Shown here: in pieces, positions 35,518-42,795 of the stretch
Numbering within the stretch: the stretch's first letter is position 1
Layout: every line of letters starts with the position of its first letter
NCBI GenBank assembly: GCA_016186905.1
Contig: JACPKS010000004.1
Coordinates: forward strand, 1 to 42,795
DNA length: 42,795 nucleotides
Direction: 5' to 3'
DNA from: Deltaproteobacteria bacterium
Lineage (GTDB): Bacteria; Bdellovibrionota; UBA1018; UBA923
Program-made: the position numbers and the translations under genes
The notes under the pieces: model-generated
Databases searched by the model: none
The model's input: only the letters and a program-made list of their open reading frames with translations
What the model was told of the DNA's origin: nothing

Positions 35518-35695
35518 CTCTCAAGGACTCCAGTGCACGCTTAGATCTAGGGGTCACTTTTCCTTCCATGACTTTCCAGTTCTCAATGTCGAACTTTAGA
35601 ACGCGCTTCCCGTCCTCATAGACATGGACATGTCTGGGGGCGTGATCCCCGATAATAAGAGCCACAATCACCCCAAACCTCTTCCATCTTCCCAT
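35483..35695 (-). CDS. DUF4160 family small protein
   Basis: The protein has 70 residues. The DUF4160 hallmark is HAPRHVHVYEDGKRV. Family members occur next to DUF2442 or HTH genes and are suspected toxin-antitoxin components, but the activity is unproven. A promoter (35699-35728) ends only three bases before the ATG, so the message would be nearly leaderless, or translation may begin at a GTG at 35671 that has AGAGG in front. Confidence 0.8.
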   Translation of the reverse strand: MGRWKRFGVIVALIIGDHAPRHVHVYEDGKRVLKFDIENWKVMEGKVTPRSKRALESLRDEGVFDERSDF

Positions 35696-35698
35696 CTA

Positions 35699-35728
35699 AT
35701 TGTATCCTAATTTGGTTACAGAAATCAA
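35699..35728 (-). promoter_or_regulatory. Sigma-70-type promoter for the DUF4160-HTH pair
   Basis: On the minus strand TTGATT (35728-35723), an 18-base spacer and TACAAT (35704-35699). Five of six bases match in each box or nearly so. It ends three bases before the ATG. Confidence 0.5.
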
Positions 35729-35830
35729 GATGCCGGATTTTTACCCGTTAACCGGCGCGGAGAATGGAAGATGCGACAAGCGTGCCTTAACGCGAAGGAA
35801 TTGCGAACGCGAGATGTACGGAAAACATGA

Positions 35831-36604
35831 CTAATGAACCCGGATCACTCGATAACGCCGAACCGGCGGAGCACCGTCAGTCATCTTCAACAACTTTAAT
35901 GCAGGAACATTGCCGCTTTTGAACTGTTCTGTTCTATGGATTTGAATCGATATGTAAGGCGTGAAGGGACCCGGATTGTTTTTTACGACCTGGATTCCGG
36001 GAATTGATTTTACATAATCAAAGAAGTCCATCTCGACGCCGTCGAGACTCCGAATAAGGGTATTGATGCGACGGGTGTATATGTAAATACTCCCCTCGGG
36101 GTCAAGAATATCCAGGTATCGACTCAATATCACATCCGGAGCGCTTGAATAGGAAATGACCCCATATAGATCAGTGATCAGTTTCGGCGATCCCAGCGCG
36201 TTCTTGGGAACATCCTCGAAATAGACGCCTGAAATAACCTTGAACCGATCTTCTCTCTGAAATTTATTAAACGCGCTTTGCACCTTTTTGGATGAAAAAT
36301 GCGGCTCCGTATATGAGACGGCAATGCCTCGCGCCGTTTGATTTTCATTTCTTGCTTCCATGTAATCCATCATGGCGAATGTCTGTCCTGATCCAGCATC
36401 AAGCCAAACATCTTCAGGACCCATGGCCGCAAGACTTTTTGAAAACCTTGCTCCAAAAAGTTCCTTGTAAGCGCTCAAATCTCGCGCGGTCATGAAGTCA
36501 GCGTTTTCAATCCGTTGAAGCAACGCGGAACAAACGGGTGCGGCCGCAAATGTAGCGGTGCTTGGGACCAAAATAAGGAGCAAAAATAAGAACTTCTTCC
36601 CCAT
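35831..36604 (-). CDS. Exported methyltransferase-like protein
   Basis: The protein has 257 residues. The start at 36604 has AAAGG upstream and begins a clear signal peptide (KKFLFLLLILVPSTATFAAA). The mature part has the class I methyltransferase order: VWLDAGSGQTF (motif I, SAM-binding), then GIAVSY, VISGVYFEDV, LITDLYGVISYS (motif IV region) and LDPEGSIYIYTRR. Such an enzyme would have no SAM outside the cytoplasm in ordinary life, so it may bind another ligand, act before export, or be delivered into another cell. It lies last in the accessory operon, 31 bases after the cysteine-rich gene. Confidence 0.75.
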   Translation of the reverse strand: MGKKFLFLLLILVPSTATFAAAPVCSALLQRIENADFMTARDLSAYKELFGARFSKSLAAMGPEDVWLDAGSGQTFAMMDYMEARNENQTARGIAVSYTEPHFSSKKVQSAFNKFQREDRFKVISGVYFEDVPKNALGSPKLITDLYGVISYSSAPDVILSRYLDILDPEGSIYIYTRRINTLIRSLDGVEMDFFDYVKSIPGIQVVKNNPGPFTPYISIQIHRTEQFKSGNVPALKLLKMTDGAPPVRRYRVIRVH

Positions 36605-36635
36605 CGACACCTTTAATTGCTGGAGCGGCCCACCA

Positions 36636-37394
36636 TCACTTCCCGCTCGGCACGTCCCCGTTGTGATGGATGATGCCGCACGTACCGAAAAACACGTCCG
36701 CGCCCCATCCACCGGCGCAGTTGACGCCCGGATATCCGCCGAGCACAACCTTCAGCAAGCGCATTTTCGGCGGAACGTAGAGGCTCAACATCATGGTCTT
36801 GATTTTCTCGAGCTGCGCCGGGCTAAGACAGATGTTGTTGGAGAGCGTCCCCGAGTTCGATCCTCCGGTCTTCGCGACCGAGAGGTTTTGGGTGTTCGTT
36901 TCCCCCGTTCCGTCGTTGCAGGAATTCAGCCCATCGATACCCATGCCGCCGAGAATCTGGCAGCTGGCGAGATTGACGTTTAAGGTACAGGCGATCTTTT
37001 GGTTGATTTGAATGTCGGCGTTGGTCTTTCCGGCCATATTGCCCGCGTTCACGCCGCACCCGCCGTCGAGGCCGAACGCGTACCAGTAGTCTTTGGGCCC
37101 GAAAGTACACGACCGCGAAGTCATCGCGCGCTCAATGCCCGCTGGAGTGAGAAAGCGAATCGATTTCACCTGCCTGATCAATCCGTTCTGCGTGAGGACT
37201 TTTTCGTTCTCGTTCTTGAGGATCTCCTGATCCGAGTACGATGCGATTCCCCTCTCCGCCTTGGACTTCGATTTGCTCAGCGGCACCGGCGCGCTGTACA
37301 GACCTGCGTCTTCCGTACCGAAGGCCGATACCGAAACCGCGGCCAACACCGCCATGACCGCGCCGACCCTCAGGCGGATTCCTTTTCTTCCCAT
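36636..37394 (-). CDS. Secreted cysteine-containing protein, unknown
   Basis: The protein has 252 residues. GGGGAGG precedes the ATG. Residues 1-25 are a signal peptide (RLRVGAVMAVLAAVSVSAFG). The mature part carries eight cysteines spread over 160 residues (SCTFGP, GGCGVN, IACTLN, ASCQIL, NSCNDG, NICLS, NCAGG, GTCGI), enough for four disulfides, and many Gly/Asn. I know no family. The start lies inside the last 25 bases of the RNase Z-like gene, so the two are coupled. Confidence 0.75.
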   Translation of the reverse strand: MGRKGIRLRVGAVMAVLAAVSVSAFGTEDAGLYSAPVPLSKSKSKAERGIASYSDQEILKNENEKVLTQNGLIRQVKSIRFLTPAGIERAMTSRSCTFGPKDYWYAFGLDGGCGVNAGNMAGKTNADIQINQKIACTLNVNLASCQILGGMGIDGLNSCNDGTGETNTQNLSVAKTGGSNSGTLSNNICLSPAQLEKIKTMMLSLYVPPKMRLLKVVLGGYPGVNCAGGWGADVFFGTCGIIHHNGDVPSGK

Positions 37395-38437
37395 ATTTCC
37401 TCCCCGTCTTTCATTCCGGCCGGCACAAGCCGCACAACCTCGTCTCCGAAACCACGCGACACTTCGGCAATCACTTCGTCAGCCCGCCCCAGATAGCGTT
37501 TCGAAAAATGGAACGGCGCGAGTTTTTTCACGCCCGCCTCGCGCGCAACACTTCCCACGAACGCCGCCGTGAAGTGCTTCGTCTCGTCCGCCAGCGCGCG
37601 GTCTTCCTCGAGAAAACACGTCTCGCAAAAAAACAGGTCCGCTCCCCGGATCAAATCGACGAGCTTGCCGCGATTGCCCGCGCTCGCGGCGCCGTCGGTC
37701 GCGTACGCGATCTTGTGGCGCTGCCGCGGAATCAAGAGGCGCCGTGCAAGCTCCGCCGCCGGGTACGACCGGCTTCCGCCGGCCTCAAGCGTTACGTCGA
37801 GCATCGCGCTCTCGATGCCGCCGAACAGAAAGAGGCGTTTGAGCGCGTTAATCCAGGCAGCCGGCCTCAATCCGAGCTCGCGCAGCACGCCGGCGTTCAC
37901 GCCGACCGTGAGCTTTTCCTCGATAACGTAAGCGAGTGACGGAGTCCGGTGATACAGCTCAGCCGTGCTCACCTGGTACGTGCCGGCATCAAACACCGGC
38001 TGTCGCGGATCCCACGCTTCCTCGCTCGCCTCCGCCGGAAGAAATCGGCTCCTGGAATGAAAGCGCGTCGTTCGCTTCCGGCTCGCCTTCGGATCAAGGT
38101 CCACAACAACGAGCTCGATATTGCGGTCACCGATGAGATTCCATGTGTAGCCCCTTAGCTTGCCGCCCACGCGCTCGGAAGTCTCGGGCGGCCCGTAAAT
38201 CGTCGTCGTGCGATCGACGGCCATCTGCGCGCGCAGGAAGAGATCAAAACCGAAGAAGTGGTCGATGTGGCAATGGCTCAGGAAAATCCGCGAGACCTTC
38301 AGCAGGCGCGTCGTCCCGAGGCGCGACAGGTCGCCGCAGTCCACGAGCATCGCGGCAGCACTATTGAGTTCACGTATATATAGAGCCGGATCGCCAAATG
38401 GCCCGTTCAGGAATTCCGGCCGCAACAGCATCCGCAT
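37370..38437 (-). CDS. RNase Z-like metallo-beta-lactamase-fold hydrolase
   Basis: The protein has 355 residues. The zinc motif is SHCHIDHFFG near 55. Later metal and structural motifs follow the RNase Z plan: YATDGAAS, ADLFFCETCF, KHFTAAFVG and FHFSKRY. RNase Z trims tRNA 3' ends, mainly tRNAs lacking an encoded CCA; the tRNA-Leu of this window does encode CCA. The middle (about 95-200) is longer than in elaC-type enzymes. It could be the house RNase Z or a relative with another substrate. GGGAG precedes the ATG. Confidence 0.82.
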   Translation of the reverse strand: MRMLLRPEFLNGPFGDPALYIRELNSAAAMLVDCGDLSRLGTTRLLKVSRIFLSHCHIDHFFGFDLFLRAQMAVDRTTTIYGPPETSERVGGKLRGYTWNLIGDRNIELVVVDLDPKASRKRTTRFHSRSRFLPAEASEEAWDPRQPVFDAGTYQVSTAELYHRTPSLAYVIEEKLTVGVNAGVLRELGLRPAAWINALKRLFLFGGIESAMLDVTLEAGGSRSYPAAELARRLLIPRQRHKIAYATDGAASAGNRGKLVDLIRGADLFFCETCFLEEDRALADETKHFTAAFVGSVAREAGVKKLAPFHFSKRYLGRADEVIAEVSRGFGDEVVRLVPAGMKDGEEIWEEKESA

Positions 38438-38464
38438 CGCCAGCTCCCTATCGCGTCCTCGCGC

Positions 38465-40690
38465 TCACCGCTTGCCCGCCTTGAGTTGCGCCTGCAGCCG
38501 CGCGATTTCCACGCGCAGCTTCGTCTCGGACATTCGCGCCTCGTCGTATTTTTTGTGGAACCGCTCAGTCTCTTCCTTGAGCGCGCGGATGAGCTTGCTG
38601 GACTGCTCAAGTTTATGGCGGGACTCGGCATCGCCGCCGGCAGAACCGGCCCGTTTCGCCTCCATACTCATCGCGTTCGCCTTCGCGATATTGGCGTTGG
38701 CCGCCGCAAGTTTGTCCTGAAGCAGGCGGTTCTGACCCTTCAGGGTCTCGATCACCCTTTGTGAGACTTCGCCGCCAGCCTTGCCGCTCTCGCCTTTCGA
38801 TTTCAACGCAACCTCGAGTCTGCGCTGCAGATCATCGACCAGCCGGCCCTTGACGGAGACTTCCTTCTGAAAGACCGCGCGCGCATTGAGTTCGGCCATC
38901 CACTTCTGGTGGGTTTCCTCAAGCTTCTTCGACGCGCGCTCGGCGTTTTCGTTGGCGAGCGAGAGCATCTTCTCGCTCGTCATGAGCTTGCCGGTCAGCT
39001 CGCCCTTATCCGAAATCTTCTCCATCGCGCGCATCTTCTCGAGCGTTCCGAGCGCGTTGCCGAGTGATTCCTTCGTTTTCTCGAGCGTGAGCTCGCGCTG
39101 CCTGAGCAACTCGTCCTTCACGCGCAGGAGCTCTTTCATCCCCGTTTCCTTGCCCTTAAAATCGAACTCAAGCTTGCGCGCATGGGCTTCGAATTCCTTC
39201 ACGCGGTGGCTGAACTCGCCGCGCTCCTTCTTCATGCCGTCGATGAGGTTGCGCGCCCACGTCTTCGCGGCGTCTGGAACGTCGCCGCCTTCGAGCGCGC
39301 GTGAATACTCGGAGAGGATGGAATCAAAATCCACGTCCGTCGCGATTTCGCCGATCGGGGCCGCGTCTGCTTCGCGGTCGACGCTGGGATCCTCACCCGC
39401 CTTGAGCCGAAGCTCGTCGATGCGCGCGGAGAGCGCTTGAACGCGTTCCTTGTAAAGCTTGACCTTCGCTTCGAGCTCGATCTTGTGCACCTGCTTGAGA
39501 TTCTGGATCGTATTGATGTAACTCGAGCTGATCGTCTCGGTCGCCTTGCGGTAGAACTCCTTGTACTTGTCGGCTTCCAAATCCGGAAAGGCGGCGACGA
39601 TGTCGCCGCGAATACTGTCAGAAATAAGCTGAACGTTTTCTTCGACTTCCTTCATCGTTTCCGCTTCGTCGACGTCGGGCGCGCCCTCGCCCTCGACGGT
39701 GATCGTCGTGCCTTCGGCGCTCCCGCCCTTAGGAAGAATGTCCTTATCGAGCGCAAGAAGCTCGCCGGATTCCCCTGCCCCGCCGGAGATGACGACCTTC
39801 GAATCCTCCTCCGCGCGCTTGCCTGCCTTGATCTTGACCGCCTCCTCGCTTGAAATGCGCGCGTCGCGTTTGAGCCGGACGAGTTCTTCGGACGTCTGGT
39901 CTTTACCGCCGCCGACTCTGGTCGCGCCTTCGGCTTGGGCGTGCTCGCCGGCCACGCGCTTAAGCCAGTCCTCTTCGGTAAGATCGACGCCTGAGACCCT
40001 CGTCTCGCCTTCACCGGAGGCCGGCGCGATCGCGCCGCGCGCACCCTTCCGCGGCATGGCGTCCTGTTTTTCGTCGGCCAGGAACGCATCGACTTTTCCC
40101 GCCGAAAGCGGCTCGGGCACGGCTGACACAGCATCCCCGCGCGTTTTCTCGATCGAGGCAGGCGTCACTTCAAGAAATTCCGGCTCTTCCTTCGCGGCGG
40201 CTTCCGCGGCCGAGAGGAACGCGATCGCCTGCACGCGCCCGCTTTGCGGGCTGTAACGCACGAGAAGCCCGTCGCAAAGCTGTCGGATCTGCTCGAGCAT
40301 CTTCTGCATCCGGACGGCCGTCTCGTTCGAAGGCGTCGAGCCCGGCGCGAATCCCGTCACGTCCGCGTCGATCGAATGCGTGAACGCGAGAACGAGCCGC
40401 GACTCGTCCCAGCCGACCTCGACCTCGACGCACTTGACGGCTTCGCCGCGGCGGTAATTGCTCCACGCGTTGAAAATGCCAAGCTCGAGCGCATGGCGAA
40501 AGCGGTACTCGAAGAAACCCGTGTCGTTGACGCTCTTGAAGAACGGCTCCGCCTCGAAGAGAAAAAAGTCCATCACGCGGCCGATGTGCCGCGTGGAGAA
40601 GATGTTCTCGAAGACGACCCTCGACTTGGCCTTCAGCAGATCCTCGATTCCGAAGTCGGTTTTGAGCGCGATGGCCTTCATGCTGCTCAT
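38465..40690 (-). CDS. Large coiled-coil protein with GHKL-like N-terminus
   Basis: The protein has 741 residues and is unrecognised as a whole. Residues about 1-165 resemble a divergent GHKL/anti-sigma-kinase fold: a helix HALELGIFNAWSNYRRGEA at the place of an N box, then paired strands VEVEVGWDESRLVLAFTH and VRYSPQSGRVQAIAFL, but no clear ATP-lid glycines. Residues 165-370 are acidic and low-complexity. Residues about 370-741 are long coiled coil (ERVQALSARIDELR, then LRRQRELTLEKTKESL-like heptads). No signal peptide. GGAGG lies before the ATG, which overlaps the upstream stop. It may be a cytoplasmic scaffold. Confidence 0.65.
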   Translation of the reverse strand: MSSMKAIALKTDFGIEDLLKAKSRVVFENIFSTRHIGRVMDFFLFEAEPFFKSVNDTGFFEYRFRHALELGIFNAWSNYRRGEAVKCVEVEVGWDESRLVLAFTHSIDADVTGFAPGSTPSNETAVRMQKMLEQIRQLCDGLLVRYSPQSGRVQAIAFLSAAEAAAKEEPEFLEVTPASIEKTRGDAVSAVPEPLSAGKVDAFLADEKQDAMPRKGARGAIAPASGEGETRVSGVDLTEEDWLKRVAGEHAQAEGATRVGGGKDQTSEELVRLKRDARISSEEAVKIKAGKRAEEDSKVVISGGAGESGELLALDKDILPKGGSAEGTTITVEGEGAPDVDEAETMKEVEENVQLISDSIRGDIVAAFPDLEADKYKEFYRKATETISSSYINTIQNLKQVHKIELEAKVKLYKERVQALSARIDELRLKAGEDPSVDREADAAPIGEIATDVDFDSILSEYSRALEGGDVPDAAKTWARNLIDGMKKERGEFSHRVKEFEAHARKLEFDFKGKETGMKELLRVKDELLRQRELTLEKTKESLGNALGTLEKMRAMEKISDKGELTGKLMTSEKMLSLANENAERASKKLEETHQKWMAELNARAVFQKEVSVKGRLVDDLQRRLEVALKSKGESGKAGGEVSQRVIETLKGQNRLLQDKLAAANANIAKANAMSMEAKRAGSAGGDAESRHKLEQSSKLIRALKEETERFHKKYDEARMSETKLRVEIARLQAQLKAGKR

Positions 40691-41559
40691 GCCGCCGCCT
40701 CCAACGCCGAACCGAGCGCTTCGGGCGGCGCCGCGGCCGAAGCCGCCGCGAACAGCCGGCGAATCTTACGGTACGCGCGCGTCACCGGCGCGATCGAACC
40801 AGCGGCCACTTCGCGCGCGACAGCCATCAGGTCGCGAAGCTCGTCGTTCGACGCGCCCGCCGTATCGGCTTCCGCTCCATCGAGAATACCCGAAAATCTC
40901 ACGTCGAATTTTTCGGGAAGCGAAACCTCGGCGTCTCCGAGCGCGTGCAGTTCGCTGCAAAAAACAGCCGAGATGTATTGGCGCAGGAGGCCCGTGTCCG
41001 CGTATCCCAGCAACAGCGCGAAGATTCCGCAAACCGCGGCGCATTTGATTCCGCGCTCGTACGCTTCCACGGAACGATCCTCAAGACAGCGAAGCGTCCC
41101 CGCCGCCGGCACTCCCAGCACAAGATGCATGAACAGCACGGCAGCGACCGGCTCGTTGAGCGTCAGCCCGTCGGCGTCATTCTGGAACACGATCTCGATC
41201 ACCGGTTTGAGCGCCGCCCGCGTCTCGCGATTCTTCTCGAACGGAGCCGCGTCGCGATCTTCGCAGAGCGCGCGCACGTTTTTCGCGGCCGCGGTCAGAC
41301 GCGGATAGCGCGTCTCAGACGGCTCGATGGTCGAAAAAATCTTTCCGGATTTGCGGAGTTTCGAAAACACTCGCTCCTCGAGCGGATGGAGCGCGTTCGC
41401 GAGGCGCACGAACCGCTGGTTCCGCTCGAGAAAAATGTAGAGCGGACGGTCGAGGATCATGCCTTCTTTCAGGCTCGCCTCATCCACCGCTACGAATGTC
41501 TGCGACGACGCGTTTTCCATAATGGGCGCGCGATACTCCGCACTCCTCTTCCTCTGCAT
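40687..41559 (-). CDS. Degenerate HD-GYP-like protein
   Basis: The protein has 290 residues. The N-terminus (about 22-75: SLKEGMILDRPLYIFLERNQRFVRLA) matches the domain that precedes many HD-GYP phosphodiesterases. The following helices keep the HD-GYP spacing (AAVCGIFALLLGY, then YISAVFCSELHALG), but where an active enzyme has HDIG this reads SELHALG and the GYP loop is not seen. It is probably a non-catalytic receptor or scaffold. A start at 41520 (ATG, residue 14) is an alternative; neither start has a good ribosome site. It is coupled to the coiled-coil gene by ATGA. Confidence 0.6.
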   Translation of the reverse strand: MQRKRSAEYRAPIMENASSQTFVAVDEASLKEGMILDRPLYIFLERNQRFVRLANALHPLEERVFSKLRKSGKIFSTIEPSETRYPRLTAAAKNVRALCEDRDAAPFEKNRETRAALKPVIEIVFQNDADGLTLNEPVAAVLFMHLVLGVPAAGTLRCLEDRSVEAYERGIKCAAVCGIFALLLGYADTGLLRQYISAVFCSELHALGDAEVSLPEKFDVRFSGILDGAEADTAGASNDELRDLMAVAREVAAGSIAPVTRAYRKIRRLFAAASAAAPPEALGSALEAAA

Positions 41560-41582
41560 ATCGGCAGTTTAGGAGCTAAAAT

Positions 41583-41679
41583 AAAGGTGCCGACCTACTA
41601 ATCGTGGTGTGCCGCAGCATAGTAAATGGCTGCCTAGTATTATGCCGCAGCACACCACGATTAGTAGGTCGGCACCTTT
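41583..41679. repeat. 97-base inverted repeat at the oppF end, likely terminator
   Basis: Arms of 30 bp match perfectly (41583-41612 and 41650-41679: AAAGGTGCCGACCTACTAAT on one side) and extend inward with wobble-compatible changes. The outer edge overlaps the oppF stop codon. On the minus strand CTTTATTTT follows, so it works as a terminator there. The right half (GGCTGCCTAGT, GTAGGTCGGCACCTTTT) resembles the 13004-13058 element. Confidence 0.75.
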
Positions 41680-42556
41680 TACAGGATGATCGAATCGCCG
41701 GCGTAGTAGCACGCGGCAACATGTACCGGATCGCTCGAAGGCACAGCGTGTTTCTCTAGCGGAGGGAACGCACCTTTGCAGTTTTCGCGAGCGATCGGGC
41801 ACCGCGGATGAAAATAACAGCCTGCCGGAGGATGAATCGGGCTCGGCACATCTCCCTGCAAGATGATTCGCTCCTTCTTGATCGACGGATCGGCAACGGG
41901 GATCGCGGACAAAAGGGCTTTCGTATAAGGATGCTGCGGCTCGCTGTAAATCTGTTCCGACGTCGCAAGTTCCACCACTTTACCGAGGTACATTACCGCC
42001 ACTCGGCTACTTACGTGCTTCACCACTTTCAGGTCATGCGAAATAAACAGGTACGTAAGCTTCAACTCCCGCTGCAATTCCATCATGAGGTTCAGGATCT
42101 GCGACTGGATGGAAACGTCGAGCGCGCTCACCGGCTCGTCGCACACGATGAATTCCGGCTCAACCGCGAGCGCGCGCGCGATGCAGATGCGCTGGCGCTG
42201 GCCGCCCGAGAACTCATGCGGATAACGATTCATCGCTTCCGCGCGCAGGCCACAGAGATCAAGAAGCTGCCGGATGCGCCGGTCGCGCCCGCCCTTGTAA
42301 AGCCCGTGAATTTCAAGCGGCTCGCCGACGGTGTCTCCAACCGTCATGCGCGGATTGAGTGACGCGTACGGATCTTGAAAGATGATCTGCATCCGGCGGC
42401 GCAGCTTTCTCATCTCCGCGCTAGGAATCATCGTGATGTCTTTTCCGTCGAACACGACCTGTCCAGCGGTCGGCTCTATGAGTCTCAGAACGCAGCGCCC
42501 GAGCGTGGATTTTCCGCAGCCCGATTCGCCGACCAATCCCAGCGTCTCGCCGCTGG
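41679..42556 (-). pseudogene. oppF: Oligopeptide ABC transporter ATPase OppF, 5'-truncated
   Basis: About 290 residues of a normal OppF are present: Walker [25 protein letters not shown], signature [17 protein letters not shown], Walker [13 protein letters not shown], the switch His in FISHDL, and the C-terminal OPPG zone with [16 protein letters not shown]. The first 40-50 residues of the family (the strand and A-loop before Walker A) are missing. The frame stays open to 42731 but upstream of 42556 it is Arg/Ser-rich nonsense, and the OppD frame lies there instead. No start codon fits. It is either a broken gene or an assembly join. Confidence 0.8.
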
Positions 42557-42795
42557 AGGTCCTTGTAACACGCGATCCAGTGGCCGTGGGCGACCTCGCG
42601 AAGCTCCGGCTCCTCGCCACGGCAGAGTTCGAATACGTGCGGGCAGCGCGTTTGAAAGCGGCAGCCCTTCGGCAGCTCCAAAAGGCTCGGCACGATGCCC
42701 GCGATCGTTTCCAAGCGCTTCTTTTTCTCAAGCGACGGAAGCGAGCTCAAAAGACCCCGTGTGTAGGGATGCAACGGGTTCGCGAAGATTTCTTT
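42421..42795 (-). CDS. oppD: OppD ATPase C-terminus, partial, running out of frame
   Basis: The gene enters at the right edge. [20 protein letters not shown], then [23 protein letters not shown] and GHWIACYKD are the C-terminal part of an OppD-type peptide-import ATPase with its cysteine zone. Homology ends at about 42556. Beyond it the frame continues through oppF sequence in the wrong phase ([16 protein letters not shown] and on) to a stop at 42421. The normal stop and the oppD-oppF gap seem to be lost. Confidence 0.8.
   Translation of the reverse strand, partial: KEIFANPLHPYTRGLLSSLPSLEKKKRLETIAGIVPSLLELPKGCRFQTRCPHVFELCRGEEPELREVAHGHWIACYKDLQRRDAGIGRRIGLRKIHARALRSETHRADRWTGRVRRKRHHDDS

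Noticed and set aside
1..42795. CRISPR array, prophage, insertion sequence or transposase
   Set aside because: No regularly spaced repeats, no phage structural genes and no transposase-like protein were seen on either strand.

Overview
The window (42,795 bases, roughly 55-60% GC by eye) is dense bacterial chromosome from a Gram-negative organism: signal peptides, outer-membrane-type beta strands and an RseP/CdsA/UppS envelope operon are all present. I tentatively place it near Bdellovibrio and relatives (Bdellovibrionota). The reasons are an FHA-GGDEF cyclase built like the Bdellovibrio DgcB, a CFI-box protein, many exported proteins of unknown function, and a MutL carrying the endonuclease motif. 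No 16S rRNA gene is present, so this placement is inference.

Layout. 1-1,530 is a lower-GC toxin-antitoxin patch: a HicB-type antitoxin on + and a Phd/ParE-type pair on -, tail to tail. 1,535-5,488 (-) is a coupled three-gene unit: a beta-galactosidase-like TIM-barrel protein, an unknown protein and rlmN. Divergent from it, 5,538-10,902 (+) carries two acyl-CoA dehydrogenases, glucose-6-phosphate isomerase, the FHA-GGDEF diguanylate cyclase and a secreted helical protein. A barrel-like exported protein (-) and a secreted subtilase (+) follow; copies of a small intergenic repeat flank the subtilase. 13,133-17,751 (+) runs mutL, miaA, a PPDK/PEPS regulatory protein and ilvE. On the minus strand then come tig with a stand-alone cyclic-nucleotide-binding protein, and the overlapping operon pssA-asd-(CFI-box/barrel fusion)-truA.

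A Fic protein (-) with an operator-like palindrome sits at 24.7-25.8 kb. The large translation/envelope operon runs from a tRNA-Leu(UAG) near 34.9 kb down to 25.8 kb: rpsB-tsf-pyrH-frr-uppS-cdsA-rseP-tsaB-OPT transporter. The dxr gene often found between cdsA and rseP is not there.

35.0-35.7 kb is a second small lower-GC insertion, a DUF4160 protein overlapping an HTH protein. 35.8-41.6 kb (-) is an accessory operon: a degenerate HD-GYP-like protein, a large coiled-coil protein, an RNase Z-like metallohydrolase, a secreted cysteine-rich protein and an exported methyltransferase-like protein. The window ends in a broken oligopeptide ABC-transporter locus: the 3' end of oppD runs out of frame into an oppF lacking its N-terminus, and a 97-base inverted repeat closes the locus.

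The parts that look least described are the CFI-box / internal signal / barrel fusion inside a housekeeping operon, the 35.8-41.6 kb accessory operon, the catalytically altered TIM-barrel protein coupled to rlmN, and the family of hairpin-forming intergenic repeats.
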